The notes under the pieces were generated by a model, which was not told the DNA's origin, ran no database searches, and was given only the letters and a program-made list of their open reading frames with translations. 64,000 nucleotides of DNA, taken from Achromobacter sp. UMC46. GTDB taxonomy: Bacteria; Pseudomonadota; Gammaproteobacteria; Burkholderiales; Burkholderiaceae_B. A program made the position numbers and the translations under genes. This document shows, one piece after another, positions 8,474-16,530 of this stretch; within the stretch, counting starts at the first letter, position 1, and each line of letters begins with the position of its first letter. Where the stretch lies: NCBI RefSeq assembly GCF_014170335.1, contig NZ_LZZS01000030.1:110419-174418 (forward strand). Direction: 5' to 3'.

Positions 8474-8723
8474 CCCCTGCCCCGCGTCCGCCAGACGTCG
8501 GCCAAACCGAAGCAGGACTGGATCCCCACCCGCATGATCTATGTCGAACCCGCGCTGATCCAGCAGATCCTGGGCGGGCGGCCGCTGCCGTTCGTCCCCG
8601 GCGGCGTGTCGGCGGACCCGCGGCAGCATGCCGCCAGCGCCCGGAAACCTGCAAGAACGTACAAGACGGCGCGCGGCCGGGCGCCCTATGCTGCAGGCGT
8701 CCCCCCCTTTCCGAGTCCACGCC

Positions 8724-9092
8724 ATGTCCCCCATTCCCGCCATCAATATCGCCGGCAAGCTGTCGCTGTTCTCAGAGCATTGGCAGCCCAAGGTCATCGC
8801 CCAGATGAACGACTACCAGTTCAAGGTGGTCAAGGTGCAAGGAGACTTCGTCTGGCACAGCCATGCGGATACCGACGAGACCTTCATCGTCGTCAGCGGC
8901 CGGTTGCGGATCGAATTGCGCGACGGCCACATTGACCTGGGCCCCGGCGACATGACCGTCATTCCCAAAGGCGTGGAGCACAAGCCCTGCGCGCGGCAAG
9001 AGACCCACCTGATGCTGATCGAACCCTGTGGCGTCGTGAACACCGGCGACCAGGGCGGCGCGCGCAGCGCCCCGAACGACGTCTGGATCTGA
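8724..9092 (+). CDS. cupin-domain protein
   Basis: A 122-residue single-domain cupin. Motif 1 is visible as WHSHADTDETFIVVSG with metal ligands His45, His47 and Glu52. Motif 2 is PGDMTVIPKGVEHKP with a fourth His near 87. A metal-bound small-molecule isomerase, dioxygenase or binding protein is likely. The ATG at 8724 was chosen because the cupin fold begins right after it; the reading frame is open further upstream but that part looks non-coding. The 250 bp between this gene and the VOC gene hold nothing I can support. Confidence 0.82.
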   Translation: MSPIPAINIAGKLSLFSEHWQPKVIAQMNDYQFKVVKVQGDFVWHSHADTDETFIVVSGRLRIELRDGHIDLGPGDMTVIPKGVEHKPCARQETHLMLIEPCGVVNTGDQGGARSAPNDVWI

Positions 9093-9133
9093 ACCGCCGT
9101 TCTGCTAACGTGGCAGTCATGCAGGAGAACACC

Positions 9134-9880
9134 ATGTCCAAAGTCATGCTCGTCACCGGCGGCAGCCGAGGCATCGGCGCCGCCGTCGCCAAACTGGCCG
9201 CCCGCCGTGGCTACGCCGTCGGCGTCAACTACCGCACCCATTCTGACGCCGCCGACGCGGTCGTGGCCGACATCCGGCGCCACGGCGGCCAGGCCGAGGC
9301 CATCCAGGCCGACGTCTCGCAGGAAGACCAGGTGCTGCAGATGTTCCGCACGCTGGACGAGCGCCTGGGCCGCCTGGATGCGCTGGTGAACAACGCCGGC
9401 ATCCTGGAAAAGCAGATGCGCGTGGACGACATGGACGCCGACCGCCTGCTGCGCGTGCTGTCGACCAATGTCATCGGCGCCTTCCTGTGCGCCCGCGAGG
9501 CCGTGCGGCGGATGTCGCCGCGCCACGGCGGCCAGGGCGGCGCCATCGTCAACGTGTCGTCCGCCGCCGCGCGCCTGGGCTCGCCCAATGAGTACGTGGA
9601 CTATGCGGCGTCCAAGGGCGCGCTGGATACGCTGACCATCGGCCTGTCCAAGGAAGTGGCGCCTGAGGGCATCCGCGTGAACGGCGTGCGCCCGGGCACC
9701 ATCTACACCGACATGCACGCAAGCGGCGGCGAACCCGGCCGCGTGGACCGGTTGAAAAACGTGATTCCGCTGCGCCGCGGCGGCTCGGTCGAGGAAGTGG
9801 CGGGCGCCGTGCTGTGGCTGTTCTCGGACGAAGCCGGCTACACCAGCGGCTCGTTCATCGACGTGTCCGGCGGCAGCTGA
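9134..9880 (+). CDS. SDR-family NAD(P)-dependent oxidoreductase (classical)
   Basis: The protein has 248 residues. The ATG at 9134 is preceded by AGGAG at ideal spacing, which decides against the in-frame starts upstream. The Rossmann nucleotide loop TGGSRGIG is at 8-15, NNAG at 86-89, the catalytic Ser in NVSSAAA (142-143), and YAASK with Tyr157 and Lys161. The Arg after Tyr32-type position (VNYRT) suggests NADP preference. It resembles glucose-1-dehydrogenase/3-oxoacyl-ACP reductase-type SDRs; the substrate is unknown. Confidence 0.9.
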   Translation: MSKVMLVTGGSRGIGAAVAKLAARRGYAVGVNYRTHSDAADAVVADIRRHGGQAEAIQADVSQEDQVLQMFRTLDERLGRLDALVNNAGILEKQMRVDDMDADRLLRVLSTNVIGAFLCAREAVRRMSPRHGGQGGAIVNVSSAAARLGSPNEYVDYAASKGALDTLTIGLSKEVAPEGIRVNGVRPGTIYTDMHASGGEPGRVDRLKNVIPLRRGGSVEEVAGAVLWLFSDEAGYTSGSFIDVSGGS

Positions 9881-9895
9881 CCTGCGCGGCTCCCT

Positions 9896-10429
9896 TCAGG
9901 TATTGCCCCCCGGTTTGCCGTCCGGGGTGATCAGGGATTTTTCCTGCCGCGAGGAAATGCGCGCTTCCACGCGCCGCAGCACCGCCAGCACGAACAAGGC
10001 CATCAGGGTACTGACCAGCGCCGTGGCTTCGCGGCCCATGCCTGCGGCCACGCCGATCGCGGCGGTCATCCAGATGCTGGCCGACGTGGTCAGCCCGCGG
10101 ATTTCGCGCTCGTTGCTCAGTTTGATGATCGCGCCCGCGCCCAGGAAGCCGATGCCGGCGATCACGCCTTGCAGCACGCGGCTGATGTCGCCTACCTGCA
10201 TGCCGCCCTGCAAGGGCACCAGCACGAAAATCGCCGCGCCCAGCGCCACCAGCATGTGGGTGCGCAGGCCCGCGGCCTTGCCGCTGCGTTCGCGCTCGTA
10301 GCCCAGCAGGCCGCCCAGTATCACGGCCATGCCCAGCCGCAGCACGATGCGCGTGGCTTCGCCGACATCAGGGATGTCCGCGAATTCGCTACGCACGGTG
10401 GTCCAGATCTCAAGCCAGATTTCCGACAT
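9896..10429 (-). CDS. MgtC/SapB-family membrane protein
   Basis: A 177-residue inner-membrane protein. Hydrophobic segments include LRLGMAVILGGLLGYERE, THMLVALGAAIFVLVP, VIAGIGFLGAGAII and TTSASIWMTAAIGVAAGMG, which carry the family signature (GGLLGYERE, RTHMLVALGA, GIGFLGAG, GLTTSASIW). The short soluble tail lacks the ACT-like domain of virulence MgtC, so it belongs to the short SapB/YhiD-like group. Its role may be in ATP-synthase or Mg2+ homeostasis, by family analogy only. Confidence 0.88.
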   Translation of the reverse strand: MSEIWLEIWTTVRSEFADIPDVGEATRIVLRLGMAVILGGLLGYERERSGKAAGLRTHMLVALGAAIFVLVPLQGGMQVGDISRVLQGVIAGIGFLGAGAIIKLSNEREIRGLTTSASIWMTAAIGVAAGMGREATALVSTLMALFVLAVLRRVEARISSRQEKSLITPDGKPGGNT

Positions 10430-10577
10430 CGCCGCATCCTTGTGGAACAGGTGGATTCAGCATAGCAGGCGCGCAGGCGGATGCGCCATGCGGCGTTCAG
10501 GCTGGCACCCGGCACGCAACTGGTTTACAACCTAGGCGTGTCCCGCACGGGCGGGCGTCAATCGACAGGAGCGCTTC

Positions 10578-11360
10578 ATGGACTTGCAGCTGGCCGGAAA
10601 ACGCGTGCTCATCACGGGCGCATCCAAAGGCATCGGCCTGGCGTGCGCCGTCGCATTCGCCCGCGAAGGCGCTGAACCGATCCTGGTGGCGCGCGATGAC
10701 GCCGCGCTGCATCAAGCTACGGCGTCGATCCGCCAACAGACCGGCCGCGACGCCCAGGCGGTGGCGCTGGATCTGGCGTTGCCCGGCGCCGCCGAAAAGC
10801 TGGCGAAGGACACCGGCCCCATCGACGTGCTGGTGAACAACGCGGGCGCGGTGCCGGGCGGCGCGCTGGACCAGGTGCAGGATGAGCGCTGGCGCGCCGG
10901 CTGGGACTTGAAGGTGCATGGCTACATCAACCTGGCCCGCCACTACTACCCGGCCATGCGCGAAGCCGGCGCCGGCGTCATCGCCAACATCATCGGCATG
11001 GCGGGCGCCGCGCCGCGCGCGGACTACATCTGCGGCGCGTCGGCCAATGCCTCGCTGATCGCCTTTACCCGTGCCTTGGGCGGCGACGCGCCGCGTCACG
11101 GCGTGCGCGTCTTCGGCGTGAACCCGTCGCGCACGCGCACCGACCGCGTGCTGACGCTGGCCCGCCAACGCGCCCAGGCCCGTTGGGGCGACGAGACGCG
11201 GTGGCAGGAAACGCTATCGGATCTGCCGTTCGGCCGCCTGATGGAGCCCGAGGAAGTGGCTGACATGATCGTGTTCGGCGCGTCGCCGCGCGCCGGCTAC
11301 CTGAGCGGCACCGTGATCGACCTGGACGGCGGCGAGCAATACGCCAACCACGCGCGCTGA
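10578..11360 (+). CDS. SDR-family protein with degenerate active site
   Basis: The protein has 260 residues; the ATG follows an AGGAG-like site. The cofactor loop TGASKGIG (13-20) and NNAG (87-90) are intact, so NAD(P) binding is expected. The catalytic centre is not: the usual Ser position reads NIIGMAG (137-143), and the Tyr motif is Tyr150-I-C-G-Ala154 instead of Y-x-x-x-K. Asn157 and the following SLIAFTRALGG helix are normal. It may be a divergent SDR subfamily using other residues, or a non-catalytic cofactor-binding protein. Confidence 0.85.
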   Translation: MDLQLAGKRVLITGASKGIGLACAVAFAREGAEPILVARDDAALHQATASIRQQTGRDAQAVALDLALPGAAEKLAKDTGPIDVLVNNAGAVPGGALDQVQDERWRAGWDLKVHGYINLARHYYPAMREAGAGVIANIIGMAGAAPRADYICGASANASLIAFTRALGGDAPRHGVRVFGVNPSRTRTDRVLTLARQRAQARWGDETRWQETLSDLPFGRLMEPEEVADMIVFGASPRAGYLSGTVIDLDGGEQYANHAR

Positions 11361-11390
11361 CGGCGCGTAGTTGGCCGCGGACCGCGGCGC

Positions 11391-12095
11391 TTAGCGCGCG
11401 CCGGCCTGCCAGCCCGCCAGCAGCGCGGGCAGTTGGCGCATGTCGGTGAACACGTGGGCCACGCCCACGCTGCGCAGGGCCTCGGCCCCGCTATGGCCGT
11501 TGGCGTCGGGGCTGTAGCCGAACACCGTCGCGCCCGCTGCCACGCCGGCGGTGGCGCCGGTGACGGTGTCTTCCACGACCGCGCAACGCTTGGGGTCCAC
11601 GCCCAGCGCCTGGGCGGCAGCCAGGTAGACATCCGGAAACGGCTTGCTGCGCGGCATTTCATGACCGCTGAAAACGCGCCCGTCAAAGCACTGGGCGATC
11701 CCCACCTTTTCCAGTTGCAGCTCCACCTTGCGGCGGTCGGCGCCCGAGGCCACGGCGATCCGGCCGTCCAGCGTCAAATGCAGGGCGCGCACGGCGTCCG
11801 GCGCACCGGGAATTTCCAGCAGGTCGCGGTCCAGCGCGGCATTGCGGCGTTGGCGGAATTCGTCGAACCAATCGGGACCCAGCTTGGCTCCGGTATGCGA
11901 CTCGATCAGCGGCAATTCGTCCCTGACGGCTTTCCCGGTAAAGATGCGCATCGTCTCATCGTGCGTGATGTCCCAACCCAATTCGTTCAGCATCCGGGTC
12001 AGCACACCGCTGGTGATCGGTTCGGAATCAACCAGCACGCCGTCACAATCGAACAGCACGGCGTCAAAAGGGAAATCAGTCATTGCGAGCGGCAT
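11391..12095 (-). CDS. HAD-superfamily hydrolase (beta-phosphoglucomutase / phosphoglycolate phosphatase-like)
   Basis: A 234-residue HAD subfamily IA enzyme. Motif I is FDCDGVLVDSE with nucleophile Asp16 and acid Asp18. An alpha-helical cap follows. Motif II is in VASGADRRKVE, motif III Lys in MPRSKPFPD, and motif IV in VVEDTVTGATAG. A second possible start is the Met at 12083; neither has a clear ribosome-binding site. The enzyme should hydrolyse a small phosphate ester or isomerise a sugar phosphate. Confidence 0.87.
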   Translation of the reverse strand: MPLAMTDFPFDAVLFDCDGVLVDSEPITSGVLTRMLNELGWDITHDETMRIFTGKAVRDELPLIESHTGAKLGPDWFDEFRQRRNAALDRDLLEIPGAPDAVRALHLTLDGRIAVASGADRRKVELQLEKVGIAQCFDGRVFSGHEMPRSKPFPDVYLAAAQALGVDPKRCAVVEDTVTGATAGVAAGATVFGYSPDANGHSGAEALRSVGVAHVFTDMRQLPALLAGWQAGAR

Positions 12096-12239
12096 AAAAG
12101 GGGGTTCGTGAAGCCGTCAAGCATACTTCAAGGCCCGGCCGCGACCGGAGACCGCGCCCAGGTCCGCCGCAAGCAACGGAGTGACGCGCGCCCCGCCCCT
12201 GCCCTATGCTGTCCGTCTGCGACTGCCTTTGCCCCCGCG

Positions 12240-12884
12240 ATGACACCTGCCCCCATTTCCTTGCCTGATTACGATTGGGACCTTGCCGCCCAGGACCTGG
12301 ACGCTGAAGGCTGGGCGCTGCTGCCCGGCTTTTTCCCGGAGGACGCCGCGCGGCGGTTGGCGCGGACCGGCGCCACGCCGGCGGAATTCGAACCGCTGCG
12401 CGCGGCGCTCTACCGGCAGTGCCTGCCCATCGCCCGGCGTTGGGCTGCCGCGCTGCAACAGGGTGAGCAGGATCCCGACTCGCCGTATCCAGACGACTTG
12501 GCGGCCTGGACGCGGCGCAACCGCGAAGCCGGCCAGACGCGGGGCCTGTCCGGCCTGCATCGCCTGGGCGCCGGCGGCTATCAGCCCTTGATCCAGCATG
12601 CCGACGGCGCCCATGTCTTTCCGCTGCAGCTGGTCGCGCTGCTGTCGGAGCCGGGCGTGGATTTCACGGGCGGCGAATTCATCATGACCGAGCAGCGCCC
12701 CCGCATGCAGTCGCGCCCGATGGTGCTGCCCCTGGGCCTGGGCGACGCGGCCGTGATCGCGGTATCGCACCGCCCCGTTCACGGCGCGCGCGACATCTAC
12801 CGCCTGACGGCCAGGCAGGCGGTCAGCCGGGTGCGTTCAGGGGACCGGACCGGCCTGCAAGTGCTGCTGCACGACGGGCCGTGA
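12240..12884 (+). CDS. 2OG-Fe(II) oxygenase paralogue with distal His replaced by Gln
   Basis: A 214-residue homologue of the oxygenase at 5535. Their C-terminal 43 residues align without gaps. His120-A-Asp122 (IQHADGAHVFPLQ) keeps the first two iron ligands, and Arg202 (SGDRTGL) the 2-oxoglutarate contact. The third ligand position, His215 in the paralogue (RHGVS), is Gln193 here (RQAVS, codon CAG at 12816). A His at 181 (RPVHGAR) is absent in the paralogue. The fold is clearly kept, so the protein is probably expressed, but iron chemistry may be altered or lost. Its last 62 bp overlap the convergent hydrolase gene. Confidence 0.83.
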   Translation: MTPAPISLPDYDWDLAAQDLDAEGWALLPGFFPEDAARRLARTGATPAEFEPLRAALYRQCLPIARRWAAALQQGEQDPDSPYPDDLAAWTRRNREAGQTRGLSGLHRLGAGGYQPLIQHADGAHVFPLQLVALLSEPGVDFTGGEFIMTEQRPRMQSRPMVLPLGLGDAAVIAVSHRPVHGARDIYRLTARQAVSRVRSGDRTGLQVLLHDGP

Positions 12885-13851
12885 AGGCGGAATCGCTACC
12901 CGCCCCTTCCGCCCCGCTCGCCGCAAACGCCATCCGCATCGCCTGCCCCGCCAGTTCGAACAAGCGCCTGGCCGCCGGCGTCAGCCCCGACATGTGGATG
13001 CAGGCATGGACCATGCCGGGCAAGCGATGGTCCTGCGCGGCGACCCCGCCCTCGCGCAGGCGGCGCGCATAGGCCTCGCCCTCATCCCGCAGGGGATCGA
13101 ACTCGCAGACCAGCACGGTGGCCGGCGGCAGCCCCGTCGTCGTCGGCACCCGCAGGGGCGACGCGTACGGCAACGCGCCGTCCGACTCGTTCAGCAGATA
13201 CGTGAACCAGCAGTAGCGCATGATCTCTTCGGTCAGGAAAAAGTTGCGGCCATACGCCTGATAGGATTGCGTCGAAAAGGCGTAGTCCATGACCGGATAG
13301 AGCAGCAACTGGTGGGCGATGGCCGGCCCGCCGCGGTCTCGCGCCATGATCGCGACGGCGGCCGCCAGGTTGCCGCCCGCGCTGTCGCCGCAAACGGCGA
13401 TGCGCGATGCATCGATGCCCAGCCGCGCGGCGTTGCCGCTGACCCACTGCAGCCCGGCGTAAACGTCTTCGACCGGTACCGGGAACTTGTTCTCGGGCGC
13501 TAACCGGTAGTCCACTGAAAACACCTTGCACTGCGTGGCGTTGGCCAAGGCCCGGCAAGGATTGTCGTACAGGTCCAGCGAGCATTGGAACCATCCGCCG
13601 CCATGCGCGAACACGATGGCGGGCAAGGCGTCGTCCTGCGCGCGGCCTGCCGGCACATAGGAGCGGATCCGCAGCGGGTGGCCAGCCGGACCGCTCGCCT
13701 CGTGGTCGGCCACGGCGTCCACGGCTTCCGTCTCGCCCTGCAAGGCGCGCAGGCCGACCTCGGTCGCGGCGCGAACCTCTTCCAGCACCAGCGGCGCGGC
13801 GGTGCTGGACAAGCGCGTCAAGAACGCGTTGATATGGGGATCGACCGGCAC
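12823..13851 (-). CDS. alpha/beta hydrolase of the hormone-sensitive lipase (HSL) family
   Basis: The protein has 342 residues from a GTG at 13851, just after the stop of the upstream hydrolase. The HSL oxyanion motif HGGGW is at 83-87 and the nucleophile elbow GDSAGG has Ser157. The acid lies in CEFDPLRDEG, and the His in PGMVHACIHM. HSL-type enzymes hydrolyse short acyl esters. The C-terminal 30 residues are Ala/Gly-rich and are encoded antisense to the end of the 2OG oxygenase gene, so the natural stop may have been lost. It is the third gene of a minus-strand operon starting at 15811. Confidence 0.85.
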   Translation of the reverse strand: MPVDPHINAFLTRLSSTAAPLVLEEVRAATEVGLRALQGETEAVDAVADHEASGPAGHPLRIRSYVPAGRAQDDALPAIVFAHGGGWFQCSLDLYDNPCRALANATQCKVFSVDYRLAPENKFPVPVEDVYAGLQWVSGNAARLGIDASRIAVCGDSAGGNLAAAVAIMARDRGGPAIAHQLLLYPVMDYAFSTQSYQAYGRNFFLTEEIMRYCWFTYLLNESDGALPYASPLRVPTTTGLPPATVLVCEFDPLRDEGEAYARRLREGGVAAQDHRLPGMVHACIHMSGLTPAARRLFELAGQAMRMAFAASGAEGAGSDSAFTARRAAALAGRSGPLNAPG

Positions 13852-13853
13852 GC

Positions 13854-14738
13854 TCAGCCCTCCCGCGACAGGAAGGCCAGCAGGTGTTCGGAGAACGCCT
13901 CGTGGCACTCTTCCGTGACGAAGTGGCCGCAATCCGGAATGATCACGCCGGTCAGGTCGGTCGCGTTGTCGCGCATCGTGATCAGCGGCGCGTCGCGGGT
14001 GGCGTGTTCCGTGCCGATGGCAAGCACGGGCATGCGCAGGCGGACCTTGGCGCGCTCCTGGTTCTGGCGGATCGTCTCGGGAATGGCGCGGTAGTAAGCG
14101 AATCCGCTGCGCAAGGCGCCCGGCGCCGAATAGGCGTCGATGTAGACGTCGGCGGCGACGCGGTCGCGCCGGTGAGACCACTTGTCGAAGATGAAGCCCA
14201 AGTACGCGTGTTCGCGGCCGGCGATCAGCGCCTCCGGCAGGTCTAGCACCTGGTTGAACATGAAATGCCAGAGGAAGATATTGTCCGCGGGCGGCACGAA
14301 TATCGGCGGCGCGGGCGCCAGGCCGGGAATCACGGCCTCGGTCAGCACCAGGCGGCGGATGGCCTCGGGGAAGTCGCTGGCCATGGCGTACGCCACCCAC
14401 ATGCCAATGTCGTGGCCGACGACTTGGTAAGCCGTGTGGCCCAGCTGTCCCATCAGGCGATGCAGGACGCTGGCGACCGCGCCCGTGTCATACCCCTGGG
14501 CGGGACGGCTGGAGTCGCCCGTGCCGGGCGGGTCCACGGCGATCGCCGTATAGCCCGCTTGCGCCAATGACTTCATGGTGTGGCGCCACGTGAACCACGT
14601 TTGCGGCCACCCGGGAATCAACAGTACCGGCGGACCGTCGCCCATGACCGCGCAATGCAGGCGGGCGCCGTCCACCAGCACGTACTGGTGCCTGACGGCG
14701 TCGGCGGTGGTGAAGAAGGTGGAGATCGAGTGCGTCAT
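13854..14738 (-). CDS. alpha/beta hydrolase with Asp nucleophile (epoxide hydrolase-like)
   Basis: The protein has 294 residues. The ATG at 14738 has GGAAAG at good spacing; a GTG at 14753 is the alternative. The oxyanion turn is IPGWPQTW (41-48), and the nucleophile elbow VVGHDIGMW puts Asp110 at the active site. The catalytic His is in DCGHFVTEE. The order and lengths match soluble epoxide hydrolases and dehalogenases. It lies between a TIM-barrel isomerase-like gene and an HSL hydrolase on one strand with 2-20 bp gaps, so the three probably break down one compound. Confidence 0.86.
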   Translation of the reverse strand: MTHSISTFFTTADAVRHQYVLVDGARLHCAVMGDGPPVLLIPGWPQTWFTWRHTMKSLAQAGYTAIAVDPPGTGDSSRPAQGYDTGAVASVLHRLMGQLGHTAYQVVGHDIGMWVAYAMASDFPEAIRRLVLTEAVIPGLAPAPPIFVPPADNIFLWHFMFNQVLDLPEALIAGREHAYLGFIFDKWSHRRDRVAADVYIDAYSAPGALRSGFAYYRAIPETIRQNQERAKVRLRMPVLAIGTEHATRDAPLITMRDNATDLTGVIIPDCGHFVTEECHEAFSEHLLAFLSREG

Positions 14739-14755
14739 GATTCTGCTTTCCACGG

Positions 14756-15811
14756 TTACGCCATGCCCAGCAGGGCATGGATCTGTTGCTTATCGATAGC
14801 GGCGCCCGCGAAGTCGTCGAACACCTTCGACGTGGCGGGGATGATGTGGCGGTTGATGAACTCGACGCCCTCGCGCGCGCCCGTCTCCTGGTCTTTCAGG
14901 CAGCATTCCCATTCCAGCGTGGCCCAGCCCGCATAGTCGTGGTGCGCCAGTTTCGAGAAGATCGACTTGAAGTCCACTTGCCCGTCGCCCAGCGAGCGGA
15001 AGCGCCCGGCCCGGTTGATCCACGATTGGTAGCCGCCGTAGATGCCTTGCCGTCCCGTGGGGTTGAACTCGGCATCCTTCACATGGAACATGCGGATGTG
15101 GTCTTTGTAGATGTCCAGGTATTCCAGGTAGTTCAGCTGCTGCAGCACGAAGTGGCTGGGGTCGAAGAGGATGGCGCAGCGGGCGTGGCCGCCGACGCGC
15201 TCGTGGAACATCTCGAACGTGATGCCGTCGTGCAGGTCTTCGCTGGGATGGATCTCGAAGCACAGGTTCACGCCTTGCTCGTCGCACGCGTTCAGCACCG
15301 GCAGCCAGCGGCGCGCCAGTTCGTCGAAGGCCGTCTCGATCAAGCCTTCAGGCCGTTGCGGGAACGGGAACAGGTATGGCCACGCCAGAGAACCCGAAAA
15401 CGTGCCCATGTCGCCAAGGCCCAGCCGCTTCGAGGCGCGGGCCGCATTCAACAACCCCTGTTTTGCCCAGGCCGTCCTCGCCTGCGGATTGCCGCGCGCC
15501 TCCGGCGGCGCGAAGCCGTCGACCATCGCGTCGTAAGCCGGATGCACCGCCAGCAACTGGCCGAAGATGTGCGTGGTGAGTTCGCTGACGACCAGCCCGT
15601 GCTCGGCCAGCGTGCCCGTGACGTCGTCGCAATAGTCCTGGCTGGCCGCAGCCGTCTCGGCATCGAAGAACCGCTTGTCCCACGCCGGGATCTGCAAGGC
15701 CTTGAAACCCACGCCCGCTGCCCACTCCGCGATGGCCGGCAAGCTGTTGAAAGGCGCCGTGGCGTCGCTGAATTGCGCAAGATGCAGGCTGGGTCCCTTG
15801 ATCGTCTTCAT
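14756..15811 (-). CDS. sugar phosphate isomerase/epimerase-like TIM-barrel protein
   Basis: A 351-residue member of the AP-endonuclease-2/xylose-isomerase-like barrel family. Metal-site strands are visible: CFEIHPSEDLHDG (Glu/His), ILFDPSHFVLQQ (Asp/His), HIRMFHVKDAEF (His/Asp) and ATLEWECCLKD (Glu). These enzymes isomerise or epimerise sugars or related hydroxy-ketones using a divalent metal. It is the first gene of a three-gene operon, and its promoter region faces the TetR gene across a perfect palindrome. Confidence 0.87.
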   Translation of the reverse strand: MKTIKGPSLHLAQFSDATAPFNSLPAIAEWAAGVGFKALQIPAWDKRFFDAETAAASQDYCDDVTGTLAEHGLVVSELTTHIFGQLLAVHPAYDAMVDGFAPPEARGNPQARTAWAKQGLLNAARASKRLGLGDMGTFSGSLAWPYLFPFPQRPEGLIETAFDELARRWLPVLNACDEQGVNLCFEIHPSEDLHDGITFEMFHERVGGHARCAILFDPSHFVLQQLNYLEYLDIYKDHIRMFHVKDAEFNPTGRQGIYGGYQSWINRAGRFRSLGDGQVDFKSIFSKLAHHDYAGWATLEWECCLKDQETGAREGVEFINRHIIPATSKVFDDFAGAAIDKQQIHALLGMA

Positions 15812-15827
15812 ATCGAATCCTTAATTG

Positions 15828-15843
15828 TTTGTCGATCGACAAA
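15828..15843. promoter_or_regulatory. perfect 16-bp palindrome, probable TetR operator
   Basis: TTTGTCGATCGACAAA is a perfect 8+8 inverted repeat. It lies 17 bp upstream of the isomerase start and 79 bp upstream of the TetR start, inside the divergent promoter region. TetR dimers bind palindromes of about this size, so it is the best candidate operator for the neighbouring regulator. Confidence 0.7.
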
Positions 15844-15921
15844 GAATAGGCGATAAATGGCCGCGGCGCAAATGCGAGGGCGGGCGGTACACTGCATCCA
15901 GTTCATTCCACCGAGACCGTG

Positions 15922-16518
15922 ATGGCAGGCAGACCCAGAGAATTCGACCGCGACCTAGCGCTGCAGCAAGCGATGCTGGCGTTCTGGAAACACGGCTATG
16001 AAGGCACGTCGATGGCGGATCTGGTGGCAGCGACGGGGCTGGCGTCGGCGCGGCTTTATGCGGCCTTCGGATCCAAGCAGGAACTGTTCCGCGAAGCCGT
16101 GGCGCGATACGAAGCGGGCGACGGGTCGTTTGCGGAGAAGGCGCTTGCGGCTGCCGGAGACGTGCGCGGCGCCATCGAGAACATGCTGACGGATGCGGTG
16201 CTGACCTACACCCGGCGTGGCCGGCCGCAAGGTTGCATGGTGGTCAGCGCCGCCACCAACTACGCGTCGGAAAACGAAGACGTCATGGCATGGCTTGCCA
16301 CACATCGGAAAGACCGCACGCAAGGCATCATCGACCGAATTGGAGAGGCCGCGCAGAACGGCGAACTCAAGCCCGGCACCGACGTGCAGGCGCTGGGGGA
16401 CTACTACGCCGTCGTGCTGCACGGCTTGTCGGTGCAGGCGCGCGACGGCGTGGGCAAGGCACGGTTGCTGGCGGCGATCCCGCCTGCACTTTGCGCCCTG
16501 GATACCGCGTTGCGCTAA
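15922..16518 (+). CDS. TetR/AcrR-family transcriptional regulator
   Basis: The protein has 198 residues from the ATG at 15922 (a GTG codon directly precedes it). The N-terminal HTH reads AFWKHGYEGTSMADLVAATG, then LASARLYAAFGSKQELFREAV at about 20-60, a typical TetR signature. The C-terminal ligand domain contains PQGCMVVSAATNYASEN. It is divergent from the isomerase/hydrolase operon, with the palindrome at 15828-15843 between them, so local repression relieved by an operon substrate is the simplest model. Confidence 0.9.
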   Translation: MAGRPREFDRDLALQQAMLAFWKHGYEGTSMADLVAATGLASARLYAAFGSKQELFREAVARYEAGDGSFAEKALAAAGDVRGAIENMLTDAVLTYTRRGRPQGCMVVSAATNYASENEDVMAWLATHRKDRTQGIIDRIGEAAQNGELKPGTDVQALGDYYAVVLHGLSVQARDGVGKARLLAAIPPALCALDTALR

Positions 16519-16530
16519 CGCGCGCCGCCC

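Noticed and set aside
8474..8723. Plus-strand frame beginning MIYVEPALIQQILGG before the cupin gene
   Set aside because: Only about 20 residues look protein-like and the rest turns Arg/Ala-rich; it overlaps the cupin gene in another frame without family resemblance. Treated as intergenic.
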